Assembly (NCBI RefSeq): GCF_901764995.1
Contig: NZ_CABFKI010000004.1
Location: 1-64,000, forward strand
Direction: 5' to 3'
DNA length: 64,000 nt
From: Actinobacillus porcinus
GTDB lineage: Bacteria; Pseudomonadota; Gammaproteobacteria; Enterobacterales; Pasteurellaceae
The notes beneath the pieces are model-generated. The model ran no database searches and was not told the origin of the DNA. It saw only the letters and a list, made by a program, of their open reading frames with translations. The stretch's first letter is position 1; every line of letters starts with the position of its first letter. Shown here piece after piece: positions 1 to 7,989 of the stretch. The position numbers and the translations under genes were made by a program.

Positions 1-1
1 C

Positions 2-49
2 ACCCAAGCTGTGGATAACGTTATGGTTTATGTTGCTAGTTTACTATAA
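2..49 (+). CDS. Possible 3' end of a gene entering from the left edge
   Basis: A frame open from the window edge ends at TAA (47-49) and encodes TQAVDNVMVYVASLL. It could be the last 15 codons of a plus-strand gene, but so short a tail cannot be identified and the frame may be open by chance. Confidence 0.2.
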   Translation, partial: TQAVDNVMVYVASLL

Positions 50-63
50 ATTTAATATACAAG

Positions 64-182
64 GGACACACTGCGTGTGTCCATTATCAACATTGTTTCA
101 TACTATTGATTTTATTAATATTTTTGGACACACGGCATACAGCCCCAAAAACAAAAAGTGCGGTGAAAATTCACCGCACTTT
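64..182. repeat. Hairpin repeat and dual-uptake-signal terminator downstream of the adhesin
   Basis: At 64-82 lies GGACACAC-tgc-GTGTGTCC, one copy of a hairpin family seen again near 5770 and 28571. A degenerate half copy follows at 125-135. At 155-182 two uptake signals face each other (AAAGTGCGGTGA / TCACCGCACTTT, 12-bp stem, 4-nt loop). This is the usual Haemophilus-type terminator and it lies just beyond the stop of the minus-strand adhesin gene. Confidence 0.75.
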
Positions 183-203
183 GCCTTATGGGTTAAAGGA
201 GAA

Positions 204-3200
204 TTACCATTGGTAACCCACACCTACGCCGCCGCCTACATCACCGCGGCTGTTAGCGTTACCTTGAAGTTTCAAGATAAGTTTGCCGTTGTCTGAGGCT
301 CTTGAGTAACCCACCGCCACGGCAGATTGACCTTTGAATGTCCCTGCGGACGCGGCTACCATTGAACGACCTGATTTAAACACTTGTGGTAAAGCTGCTG
401 CTGCGTTTGCGCCAGCTACCCCTGCGCGTAAATCTTTGTTGTTACGATTGATTTTGTTATGAATATCGCCAAATTTATTGTCGATACCATTCGCCACCGC
501 GTACAACTGGCTACCGTTTACGGCATCGGTACTTGTGCGAGACACTTCGCCCGGTGCAACGTTGGTGATTTTCGCTGCTGAGCCATCCGCTTTCGCGACT
601 TTCACATCGCCATTTGCATCGCCACTCATCACAGGACCGCTATTACCGCCCACTTGAACCGTGGTGAAGGTTGGGGTCATTGACGTTGCAACGCTCACTT
701 TATTACCGGATTGAGTAATATTGATATTGTTACCTGCATCAATCGTAATGGTTTCACCCGGGTTAATTAACTCGCTGGTTGTACCGCTGACCGCACCTGT
801 TGATGAATTCGATGTCGTCAAGGTAAAGCCTGAGCCGTTAATCGCATCTCTCACATCTTTCGTGCTTGCCACTTTTTCTACGGTATCCGGTGTTGATACT
901 ACGCCTGTCGTGGTATTCGCACTGACTTCACCAAAGGCAACAGAAACTTGACCCGTTACATCTTTCGCATCAACCGCTGAACCATCCGCTTTGCTGTAAG
1001 TGCCGTCAGCATTTTTGGTTAAGCTATTACCGTCTTTATCAACATAAGTAATTTGTGTTGATGTACCGTCTACGTTAACGTTATAAGTCACATTTGTGCC
1101 ATCAACGATAGCTGACGTACCCTCACCATTGTTAAAGCTTACCGTTGTTTGGTTGCCCACATTGGTCACATTCGCCGCATTGTTGTTGTCGGTGACTTTC
1201 CAAACTAATGAGCTGGTTGCATCGCCAATCGCATCGTGTAATTGTTTCACATTTACCGCATCGGTAGGTGCTACGCCACTTGATACGTTGCTGATGATAT
1301 TACCGCCCATATCAATTTTTGAGTCCGGTGTCACGGTAAAGTTATTCACAGTCGTATCGCCGGCAACAGTTAAATTGTTGGTTACATCGGCATTTTTAAA
1401 GGTCACATTTTCAGTGGTAGAGAAGACAATGTCATTGCCCGTACCGCTAATTTTAATGTTTTGACCGGCGTTGTAGTTAACGGTATCGCCTGCTTTGATT
1501 TTTGAATCGCCATTCGCAACATAGTCGCTTTCACCGCCTACAGCAGTTGAACTCACGCTGTGGTAAACATTGTTAATGGTCTCCACAATATCGCCCACGG
1601 TTGCCACTTTCGCTGTGTCTGTAGGATTAGTTGGTTTTGCTTTACCATCTGCGACAGTGGATGTACCGGTTTTAACTTCAACTTTAATATTGCCATCGGT
1701 GTTTGTTACCGTTGTCGTATCGCCGTCAACAAAATTAATGTTATCCGCGACTTCCTTACCGTTCACTGTTGTCGTTGGTAAATCCACATCAAAGCTGACA
1801 TCTACACCACCTTTTGAGTTAGCAGTGATATTCGCGGTAGTATTTTTACCGTTGACATAATTCACCACATCACCCGGGTTAATCACAACGGTATCACCCG
1901 TACTGGTTTGCGTTACCCAACCGGCATCGTTAATAGCGCTTGCTACATCGCTTACAGTCGCAATTGTGCCATTATCTTCATTCGCTTTTGCTTTACCTAA
2001 TGTCGTACCAATATTGTTGACATCGGTATCGCTGCTCAAACCACCCGTTGCCACGGCATAGGTGAAGTTAGTGCCGTTTTGTTTAATGCTTAAGCCTTTA
2101 CCTGCTTTAAAGGTTACCGTATTGCCGGCTTTCACTTCTGCATTAGATTTTGCATGACCCGCTGCTGCAGTTGCAAACGAACCGCCGTCTGTGTCTGATG
2201 TTGCAGTCCAATACACATTATTAATGGTGTCAATAACATCACCTGCGGTTACAAAGTTATCTCTATTTGTGGTTGTGCCTTCAAGTGCTGCTTTACCGCC
2301 ATCCGCTTTGATATCTTGCGTCAATGCCGCTTTATTCACTTCAAATTTCACGTTCACATTGCCTGCCGCATCTTTGGTGACATCAGCAATCGTGGTTGTG
2401 CTGTTGACATAGTTAACTTTTTCGCCCGGGTTAATTGTCTCAACAGAACCATCTGTTAACGTGGTTTGCCAACCTGATTCATTAATTGCGTTAGCAACGG
2501 TTGTCGCATTAACTAATTTACCTGCATCAGCGGGTGCCGGGGTCTCCACTTTGCCGTTAGCAACACTTAAAGAGGTATTCGCTACCGCGGCGTTAACATT
2601 AGAAAGATCAACGTCGTATTTAATCGTTGTGGTATCACCATTATTTTCAACACTTACCGTTGTATTAGCACCTTTTGCAAACACAATATTATCGCCTGCA
2701 AGCACTAAATCTTTCTTGTTCGCAGCTGTCACGCTTTCTTGATAAAGGTTCCAACCTGCATTGCTGACTAAATCCACAACACTGCTGATATTGGCAATTT
2801 TGTTGTCATTGCCGTTGGTATTTACTTTGCCGTCCGGTGTGTACGCGCCTTTGCCTGTGTTAACATCCACTTTAATCGTACCACCATCGTTGGTAATCGT
2901 TGTGGTTTCAGTATTCGCCACAGGAAGTTTTGAGAAATCGGTGTCATAAGTGACATCAGTACGAGACTTACCATTTTTTGCCACAGTAACCGTTGTATTT
3001 GTGCCGTTTAAGAAGCGGACTTCATCACCAAAGCTGACCTGATCAACATTATCGGCATTATTGCCAATATTCCAATAACCGGAATTCACCGCATTGGCAA
3101 CATCTGCCACCGTTGCCACACCGGTATCTGAGGTATTAGCAATCAATGCGCCTGTTTGAGTTGCGTTGAAAGTACCTTGATCCACGTCAAAGGTTACCGA

Positions 3201-4853
3201 TGCGCCACCATTAGCTTGCGGAGTGACTTTAGCTGTAGTTAAAGTGCCATTTACAAATTGGACACCTTGACCCGGTAAGATATTCACATTGGTAGCGCCG
3301 TCCGGAGTGGTAACATTAAAGCCTTTACCTAACTCTGCAGCTACAGCATAAAGTTGAGAACCATTGATCGCATCTGTTGAGTCCTCTTTAATTTGACCTG
3401 CAGCAACATTTTTGATTTGGCGTTCATCTCCAGCAGCCCCCACGCTGACATATTCACCGGCGTCAACCGCATTACCTGCAAAGCCTGAGTAAGTAATAGG
3501 GCCCACAGTGGCATCATTCGTTGGCACAGCAGTTGCTCCTGCTGAATCATTCCCTAATACCACAGAATCTGATGTTGATACAGTGACATTGTTACCCAAT
3601 ACAAAGGTATTCGCACCACTAATAGTATTGTCGTTACCAAACGCATAAGAGCCATCTGCACCAGCTTGAATGGTATTTGGATCACCAAATGCGCCGGCAT
3701 TATTTGCATACACTTGGTTGCCTACACCCACAGCGGTAGATGAGTTACCTGTTACATTAGAATCCGGACCAATACTGATTGAGTTTGAGCCTGAAACAAC
3801 TGATGCGTTACCCATAGCAATTGAGTTAGTTGCAGTAGAAGTAGCATTTGTTCGATTACCAATAGCGATTGAATTATCAGCATTCGCGCGAGCTACTTGA
3901 CCTAATCCCACAGCCATCGTTCCATTTGCATGAGTGGAACGACCAATTGCAATACTATAATCACCATTTACAATGGTTGTCCGACCAAGAGCAATACTGG
4001 AATCCACATTTGCTCGGCTTTGACTACCTATTGCAATACTATCAACCTGAGCAGCTTGAGCAAAAAAACCAAAAGACGCTGCACGCTCTCCAAGTGCTTT
4101 CGATTGATAACCAACTGTCAAAGCCCCCGCTGCCGTAGCACAAGAAATAGTACCGATCGCCATTGCTTTGGCTTCTGAAGCATTTGCGCTAGAACCAATT
4201 GCAACAGACTCGTCCTTTTGTGCCATGGAGTTATAACCAATAGCAGTCGCTTTGCTACCTGTAGCATTTGCAGAACCACCGATTGCCGTTGAAGAAGCAT
4301 TATTAGAGAATGATTTATAACCAATTGCAACCGCAAATTGTCCATTTTCACCAACGATAGCCTCACGACCAATCGCTGTACTGTAAGACTCTGGATTCGT
4401 ATTACGTTGTTCAGCACCCGCACCGATAACAACATCCTGTTGCCCTTCAGATTGAGCTTGTCGACCAATCACAACAGAGAGATTGTCGCCTTTAGCAGAG
4501 TCACCAATAATAACGGAACCGCCACCATTATTTTTATTTGAAACGTCCTTACCAATCAGAACGGCAGTACCATAAGTATTCCCTGCAGGCGTACTGATAT
4601 ATAAAGGATCATTATTAGTACCCGATGTCACACCTGAAGCACCTGCTTGGGGTTGAGCAACAGCCATTGCTGCCATCGCATCAGTCGTCCCCAATAACGC
4701 CGCACCCGCTACACCAAGTGCGAATAATGCCTTGCTTGGTTCAATGCGGTTGTCTGTTGTTGAAGATGATTTACCGTTTGATTTTGTTAATTCTGACGCA
4801 ACCACAAAACGCTGCGCCGCGTGGTTCCAAATCACTTTGAAAATTTTATTCAT
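204..4853 (-). CDS. Trimeric autotransporter adhesin (YadA/Hia/EmaA type), 1549 aa
   Basis: Surface adhesin secreted by the type V trimeric route. Residues 1-24 form an extended signal peptide region (MNKIFKVIWNHAAQRFVVASE), followed by a hydrophobic signal core at about 42-60 (ALFALGVAGAALLGTT). Residues about 90-440 are a YadA-like head of 14-residue turns (many A-IG / SIAIG motifs). A neck motif (DAINGSQLYAV) lies near 495. A long stalk of repeated modules ending in sentences such as VADVANAVNSGYW or VSDVASAINDAGW follows. A second neck motif (DAVNGSQLYAV) precedes the C-terminal membrane anchor, about the last 75 residues, which ends in YQW. The ATG at 4851-4853 gives the full extended signal. 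The gene stands alone, with a dual-uptake-signal terminator after it. The ligand cannot be told from sequence. Confidence 0.95.
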   Translation of the reverse strand: MNKIFKVIWNHAAQRFVVASELTKSNGKSSSTTDNRIEPSKALFALGVAGAALLGTTDAMAAMAVAQPQAGASGVTSGTNNDPLYISTPAGNTYGTAVLIGKDVSNKNNGGGSVIIGDSAKGDNLSVVIGRQAQSEGQQDVVIGAGAEQRNTNPESYSTAIGREAIVGENGQFAVAIGYKSFSNNASSTAIGGSANATGSKATAIGYNSMAQKDESVAIGSSANASEAKAMAIGTISCATAAGALTVGYQSKALGERAASFGFFAQAAQVDSIAIGSQSRANVDSSIALGRTTIVNGDYSIAIGRSTHANGTMAVGLGQVARANADNSIAIGNRTNATSTATNSIAMGNASVVSGSNSISIGPDSNVTGNSSTAVGVGNQVYANNAGAFGDPNTIQAGADGSYAFGNDNTISGANTFVLGNNVTVSTSDSVVLGNDSAGATAVPTNDATVGPITYSGFAGNAVDAGEYVSVGAAGDERQIKNVAAGQIKEDSTDAINGSQLYAVAAELGKGFNVTTPDGATNVNILPGQGVQFVNGTLTTAKVTPQANGGASVTFDVDQGTFNATQTGALIANTSDTGVATVADVANAVNSGYWNIGNNADNVDQVSFGDEVRFLNGTNTTVTVAKNGKSRTDVTYDTDFSKLPVANTETTTITNDGGTIKVDVNTGKGAYTPDGKVNTNGNDNKIANISSVVDLVSNAGWNLYQESVTAANKKDLVLAGDNIVFAKGANTTVSVENNGDTTTIKYDVDLSNVNAAVANTSLSVANGKVETPAPADAGKLVNATTVANAINESGWQTTLTDGSVETINPGEKVNYVNSTTTIADVTKDAAGNVNVKFEVNKAALTQDIKADGGKAALEGTTTNRDNFVTAGDVIDTINNVYWTATSDTDGGSFATAAAGHAKSNAEVKAGNTVTFKAGKGLSIKQNGTNFTYAVATGGLSSDTDVNNIGTTLGKAKANEDNGTIATVSDVASAINDAGWVTQTSTGDTVVINPGDVVNYVNGKNTTANITANSKGGVDVSFDVDLPTTTVNGKEVADNINFVDGDTTTVTNTDGNIKVEVKTGTSTVADGKAKPTNPTDTAKVATVGDIVETINNVYHSVSSTAVGGESDYVANGDSKIKAGDTVNYNAGQNIKISGTGNDIVFSTTENVTFKNADVTNNLTVAGDTTVNNFTVTPDSKIDMGGNIISNVSSGVAPTDAVNVKQLHDAIGDATSSLVWKVTDNNNAANVTNVGNQTTVSFNNGEGTSAIVDGTNVTYNVNVDGTSTQITYVDKDGNSLTKNADGTYSKADGSAVDAKDVTGQVSVAFGEVSANTTTGVVSTPDTVEKVASTKDVRDAINGSGFTLTTSNSSTGAVSGTTSELINPGETITIDAGNNINITQSGNKVSVATSMTPTFTTVQVGGNSGPVMSGDANGDVKVAKADGSAAKITNVAPGEVSRTSTDAVNGSQLYAVANGIDNKFGDIHNKINRNNKDLRAGVAGANAAAALPQVFKSGRSMVAASAGTFKGQSAVAVGYSRASDNGKLILKLQGNANSRGDVGGGVGVGYQW

Positions 4854-5257
4854 ATTTTAAATCCCCATTTTTAATGTTGAAAATTAATCCATTTACTGGA
4901 TAACATCTGTCCTTAGGCATATTGGCTTTCACCAATAAATCACCTACCAAATAGCGTTAAGATACAGGTGGTTGGGGATTGTACCCCCCTTTAGCACGAT
5001 AAGTCAATGAATTCAATTGATAATTTACATAAATTTACATTTCCCGTTTCAAGGCAATGGAAATCGGGCGGGAATAATGCGAATGTGCGGTGAAAAAATC
5101 GTGAATATGGCGTTTTTGTGATGATGGGTTGTTGGAGTTTGTGGACGGGGATACCCCTGTTCCTATGATTAGGAAAAAACCTTGCAAAAACTTATAAAGT
5201 ATATATTATAAAACTTATAAAGAATTACCTTTATTACGTTATGAAAGAAATCAAAAA
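4854..5257. other. Intergenic region between the adhesin and an orphan antitoxin (404 bp)
   Basis: No gene is supported here. It must contain the adhesin promoter on the minus strand and the promoter of the HTH gene at 5258 on the plus strand. A one-mismatch uptake signal lies near 5089 (ATGTGCGGTGAAAAAA). A C6 run lies at about 4983-4988. Confidence 0.6.
5187..5222 (+). promoter_or_regulatory. Two direct repeats AAAACTTATAAAG, probable autoregulatory operator
   Basis: The 13-mer AAAACTTATAAAG occurs at 5187-5199 and exactly again at 5210-5222, 23 bp apart, in an AT-rich promoter-like stretch 36 bp before the HTH gene at 5258. HTH antitoxins usually repress their own promoter through such paired sites. 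The repeat is seen directly; the regulatory role is inference. Confidence 0.45.
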
Positions 5258-5605
5258 ATGAACGCACTTACTAATATCCAATATATCAATGACGCACAAG
5301 GCACGCCTGCTTTTGCGGTTATTCCTTTGCCGACCTTTAATTGGCTAAAACAAAAAGCCAACATTGCCGATCCGCTTGAAACCGGCATACCGGAAGCCGT
5401 TGCTAAATTAGCCTTACTTAATGATTATTCTGCGCTAAGAGCTTGGCGCGAACATTTAGGCTTAACCCAAGCAGAAGTAGCCGGTCGATTAGGCATATCT
5501 CAAGCCGCTTATTCACAACACGAAAACTCTCAAACTTTGCGTAAAAGTACGCGTATAAAAGTCGCAAACGCATTAGGAGTTCGAGCGGAGCAACTTGATT
5601 TTTAA
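5258..5605 (+). CDS. Orphan HTH (XRE-type) antitoxin-like regulator, 115 aa
   Basis: Residues 1-45 look like a small Phd/YefM-type antitoxin segment (AFAVIPLPTFNWLKQKA). Residues about 55-115 are a lambda-repressor-like helix-turn-helix (LRAWREHLGLTQAEVAGRLGISQAAYSQHE). Proteins of this layout are normally the antitoxin of a RelE/ParE-type toxin and repress their own operon. No toxin reading frame is found on either side: upstream is a 400-bp gap and downstream the stop is followed within 3 bp by a palindromic repeat. It is therefore an orphan, or the toxin was lost at the repeat. The start is the first ATG in frame. Confidence 0.7.
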   Translation: MNALTNIQYINDAQGTPAFAVIPLPTFNWLKQKANIADPLETGIPEAVAKLALLNDYSALRAWREHLGLTQAEVAGRLGISQAAYSQHENSQTLRKSTRIKVANALGVRAEQLDF

Positions 5606-5607
5606 TG

Positions 5608-5708
5608 CCGTGGGTTGACACCCACGGTTACCGCATGGTGCCGCCCCGCCGGGGCGGGCGTAGGGGTTAATCATATTTGCCCCGATGTTCCTGTGATTGA
5701 TTTGGGGC
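5608..5708. repeat. ~100-bp palindromic repeat, copy 1
   Basis: Two hairpins (CCGTGGGT-tgac-ACCCACGG and CCGCCCC-gcc-GGGGCGG) are followed by a TTTGCCCCGAT...GATTTGGGGC pair. A nearly identical copy lies at 6564-6665, and the right end alone recurs at 7109-7145. This copy abuts the stop codon of the preceding antitoxin gene. Confidence 0.85.
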
Positions 5709-5768
5709 TACCCCCTACCCCACAGCCCCTATGGGGCTGTCAGACCGATGACAAACATCAAATCATAT

Positions 5769-5859
5769 TGTAGGGACACACTGCGTGTGTCCGAAAATGT
5801 TAATTCAATCAAAAGGCGTAAAAAATATTGATAACGGACACACGCAGTGTGTCCCTACA
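5769..5859. repeat. Long perfect inverted repeat built from GGACACAC hairpins
   Basis: The 24-bp arms at 5769-5792 and 5836-5859 are exact reverse complements, and each arm is itself a hairpin (GGACACAC-tgc/gca-GTGTGTCC) with TGTAGG at its outer end. They enclose a 43-bp AT-rich centre. The same pair recurs at 28571-28642 and a single arm at 64-82. Confidence 0.85.
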
Positions 5860-6136
5860 GTCATTTCATATTAAGATATTTTTGATTAGACTAGCTCAAA
5901 AAGGTACAAAACCGTTGGGGAAATAAAAATATAGGAACAATCAAAAAGGATTGTAAAACAATATAAATGGCTATATTATATAGTTACTGCAAGAGATAAT
6001 AGAAATTGCAAGCGACTTAGATAAGCAATGTTCTATTTAAAAGCAGGGCGTTCTCGCTTGACGTTGAAGCCAGTGTTCGAATGAACCAACGTAAGGTTAA
6101 AACTGTGGTTTCTGCGGTTCTTACGGTAAAACCGTC
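5860..6136. other. Gene-free remainder beyond the broken toxin
   Basis: This stretch holds no recognisable gene. The sequence from about 6040 to 6136 continues the minus-strand toxin locus past a stop codon and matches nothing I recognise in any frame. It is probably debris from a rearrangement. Confidence 0.5.
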
Positions 6137-6247
6137 TCAGCTGGCATTAACACTTTCATCTTGGCTATCGTGATAGATGTAATCTGCTTTATCTAATAAC
6201 TTTGCTTCTGCAAGCTCAGACCAAAATACTTGGTAATCTTGTTTCAT
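6137..6247 (-). pseudogene. Truncated RelE/ParE-type toxin
   Basis: The frame begins at an ATG (6245-6247) that overlaps the stop of the upstream antitoxin by four bases (ATGA). It encodes 36 residues, MKQDYQVFWSELAEAK continuing LLDKADYIYHDSQDESVN, then stops at TGA 6137-6139. This is the N-terminal strand-helix part of a RelE/ParE-family RNase or gyrase toxin, which is normally about 90-100 aa. Beyond the stop no frame resumes the family pattern, so the C-terminal catalytic half is lost and the toxin should be dead. Confidence 0.6.
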
Positions 6248-6426
6248 TTACGTTGTAACCCATTTTTTAAAACAAAATCCAGTTTTTGCATAACTTCATC
6301 GTGTGGAATTAACTTTATTTTTCCTGTCATAATATCTTGTAAAAAACGTTGTTCTTCCGTCAATGATTGCTCAAACATGGATGTAATTTTGTCTTTGAAT
6401 ATAGGTTGTGTTTGAACGTGTTGCAT
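6244..6426 (-). CDS. Small antitoxin of the broken RelE/ParE-like pair, 60 aa
   Basis: A 60-residue acidic/basic helical protein (MQHVQTQPIFKDKITSMF...). The ATG at 6424-6426 has a good Shine-Dalgarno (AAGGGG, 6 bp upstream). The open frame extends further upstream, but that part reads through a palindromic repeat, so I reject the longer start. Its stop overlaps the start of the truncated toxin in the ATGA manner typical of type II toxin-antitoxin operons. The family is not certain; ParD-like or another small antitoxin is possible. A palindromic stretch just upstream (around 6440-6452, TCGTATTACGTA) may be its operator. Confidence 0.6.
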   Translation of the reverse strand: MQHVQTQPIFKDKITSMFEQSLTEEQRFLQDIMTGKIKLIPHDEVMQKLDFVLKNGLQRK

Positions 6427-6467
6427 AAAATTCCCCTTAGTACGTAATACGATAAATTTGTTACATA

Positions 6468-6540
6468 TTAAACCTTTTTCGTCAAAATTATAAGCAGTTC
6501 GTGAAGTGTTATTTGATTTGGGGGCGAAAAATATTTCGCC
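6468..6540. repeat. ~73-bp duplicated segment, copy A
   Basis: This segment (…CAAAATTATAAGCAGTTC…GTGAAGTGTTATTTGATTT…, ending in a GGGCGAAA/TTTCGCC hairpin) recurs with a few changes at 7281-7352. It lies just upstream of the small antitoxin gene. Confidence 0.7.
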
Positions 6541-6563
6541 ATTGAGAAAAAATGCACTTTCAA

Positions 6564-6665
6564 GCCGTGGGTTGACACCCACGGTTACTGCATGGTGCCG
6601 CCCCGCCGGGGCGGGCGTAGGGTTAATCATATTTGCCCCGATATTCCTGTGATTGATTTGGGGCT
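6564..6665. repeat. ~100-bp palindromic repeat, copy 2
   Basis: Same element as 5608-5708 with a few substitutions and a one-base length change (GTAGGGTT for GTAGGGGTT). It lies between the small antitoxin locus and the 3' end of the HigA-like gene. Confidence 0.85.
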
Positions 6666-6685
6666 TCGTCAATTATTCTCGTTCA

Positions 6686-6994
6686 TTATGCGGTTCTTGG
6701 AATAAAGGCGATATTTAAACCCAACGCAGATGATATTTTTGCAATGGTGTCAAAACGTGGTTTACTTGCGCCTGATAAGGTTTTGTATAAACTCTCGCGT
6801 GGTAACCCTGTATCTTTTGCAAGTTGGGTCATTCCCCTTGCTCTTGCTACGGTACTTAATGCTTGAATAAACTCTTCTTGAGTCCCTGTTGCAAAGGTTT
6901 CGGTTAGATAAGCCGCAATCGTTTCTTCATCTGTTAAAAATTCAGCAGGGTCAAAATCGCTTACGCTAAGATCGCTCATTGATAATGTTGTCAT
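6686..6994 (-). CDS. HigA-like addiction-module antidote with HTH, 102 aa
   Basis: The protein matches the probable addiction-module antidote family. Its N-terminus is acidic (DFDPAEFLTDEETIAAYLTE) and is followed by a helix-turn-helix at about residues 50-98 (ARARGMTQLAKDTGLPRESLYKTLSGASKPRFDTIAKI). The family partner is a HigB/RelE-like toxin encoded immediately upstream; only its last codons survive here (7005-7082), 10 bp before this start. GGAG lies 7 bp before the ATG. The antitoxin is intact but probably has no live partner. Confidence 0.75.
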   Translation of the reverse strand: MTTLSMSDLSVSDFDPAEFLTDEETIAAYLTETFATGTQEEFIQALSTVARARGMTQLAKDTGLPRESLYKTLSGASKPRFDTIAKISSALGLNIAFIPRTA

Positions 6995-7004
6995 ATTGTT
7001 TCTC

Positions 7005-7082
7005 CTAATCTGAACTTTTTACTAATCGCCATGCTTCTTTTGCTTTTGCAATATCTAAGGTAATAAAATTGTAATCTTTAGA
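7005..7082 (-). pseudogene. 3' remnant of the toxin partnered with the HigA-like antidote
   Basis: Upstream of the antidote the minus strand stays open for 25 codons before its TAG (7005-7007): SKDYNFITLDIAKAKEAW, then RLVKSSD. An in-frame TAA lies at 7083-7085, just before repeat sequence. The xDIxKAKExW ending resembles the C-terminus of RelE/HigB-type killer proteins. The 5' three quarters of the gene are missing. Confidence 0.45.
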
Positions 7083-7566
7083 TTACAGTAAATCAAGCGT
7101 TTTCAATGATATTTGCCCCTGATATTCCCGTGATTGATTTGGGGCTAATGTGTTTAGCCCCTACGGTTCGTTCTTCCGTGATGATGGATTGTAGGGGCAA
7201 ATTACATTTTGCCACTCTAATTCTCAGCCCCAAAGGGGCTGATTTATGAGTAACCCAGTATGGCTCTGCCATGCTGGGATATTAAATTTTTCATCAAAAT
7301 GATAAACGGTTCGTGAAGTGTTATTGGATTTCAGGGCGAAAAATGTTTCGCCCGTACAGATGGTGTTATCCAATGTCCCACGCCGTATTTGCATTTTGGA
7401 CAGGGATAAACCCTGTCCCTACAGGTGGTTCAGGTGCGTGAATGTAGGAATGGTTGTAGGGGCGAAACATCTTTCGCCCCTATTAGATAATGTTATATAC
7501 CCCCATAAATTCGACCAAGTTAGGCTGTAATTAAGGGGATATAGTAAAAATAGTATGTGTTTCCCA
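7083..7566. repeat. Gene-free repeat cluster
   Basis: Holds a partial third copy of the ~100-bp palindromic repeat (7109-7145), a 77-bp three-hairpin segment (7211-7287) that differs from 42339-42415 at one base, copy B of the 73-bp segment (7281-7352), and hairpins of the GGGCGAAA/TTTCGCCC and GGACAGGG/CCCTGTCC type (7334-7424, 7456-7481). No gene is supported. The 70-aa frame at 7318-7530 only reads through the hairpins. Confidence 0.8.
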
Positions 7567-7989
7567 CTATTTTAATTCAGAATCACTAATTTTTTTCACT
7601 GAAGGTAAAGTAAATAGAGGAACAATAGTATTAACTTTTGCTCTACTTGCTAAAGAGTATATGTTCTCTCTAACAAATGGAATAAGTATCAATGGTGCAT
7701 TTTTTTCAGCCCAATCATGAACAAATTGTTCTGGAAATGCTTCGTCTACGGAAAAAACACCATGTAATTTTACTTTTAAATATACAGGTGCAAATTCATC
7801 TTCAGAGTTAATTTCACCAATGACTCCAACATATAAAATCTCAGAGCTTGATGTATATTCTGAATGAGCTGTTTTAAGGGTAAAAACACTTTCTACATTT
7901 TCTTCCCTTGCTTTTGTTATGTCTCGAATTTTTAACTCTAATTCTTCAACTAAAATATCTTTTAATTGTATAGGATGTAATTTTGACAT
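7567..7989 (-). CDS. SecB-like chaperone of a toxin-antitoxin-chaperone operon, 140 aa
   Basis: SecB-family export chaperone fold. The diagnostic C-terminal block NAPLILIPFVRENIYSLASR (residues about 99-118) matches the SecB signature in which N-A-P and Y-x-R precede the last helix, followed by VPLFTLP. It is too divergent and too badly placed to be housekeeping SecB, which normally lies with grxC/gpsA. It is the last gene of a three-gene minus-strand operon, and its ATG overlaps the stop of the middle gene by one base (TAATG). SecB-like proteins in such operons stabilise the antitoxin and release it on phage infection, as in CmdTAC. Confidence 0.8.
   Translation of the reverse strand: MSKLHPIQLKDILVEELELKIRDITKAREENVESVFTLKTAHSEYTSSSEILYVGVIGEINSEDEFAPVYLKVKLHGVFSVDEAFPEQFVHDWAEKNAPLILIPFVRENIYSLASRAKVNTIVPLFTLPSVKKISDSELK

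Noticed and set aside
10-18. Perfect DnaA box (TGTGGATAA) near the left edge
   Set aside because: A single 9-mer is expected by chance in 64 kb; there is no cluster, no AT-rich unwinding repeats and no dnaA/gyrB neighbourhood, so no origin is claimed.
721-2949. Plus-strand open frames opposite the adhesin gene (for example 721-951, 1096-1464, 1570-1860, 2461-2742)
   Set aside because: They are antisense shadows of a long, compositionally biased gene (Thr/Ser/Val-rich complements) and have no ribosome sites or known motifs.
4983-4988. C6 tract upstream of the adhesin as a phase-variation switch
   Set aside because: Six bases is short for slipped-strand variation and it is far from a recognisable -10/-35 pair.
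6427-6672. N-terminal extension of the 60-aa antitoxin frame to 142 codons
   Set aside because: The added 82 codons read through a palindromic repeat; the internal ATG has a strong ribosome site.
5600-7500. Repeat cluster as a CRISPR array
   Set aside because: The repeats are of different kinds, unevenly spaced and self-complementary, without regular spacers or cas genes.
7567-7989. SecB-like gene as the housekeeping SecB of protein export
   Set aside because: It lies last in a toxin-antitoxin-like operon with a 1-bp overlap and is divergent; the export chaperone gene normally has other neighbours.
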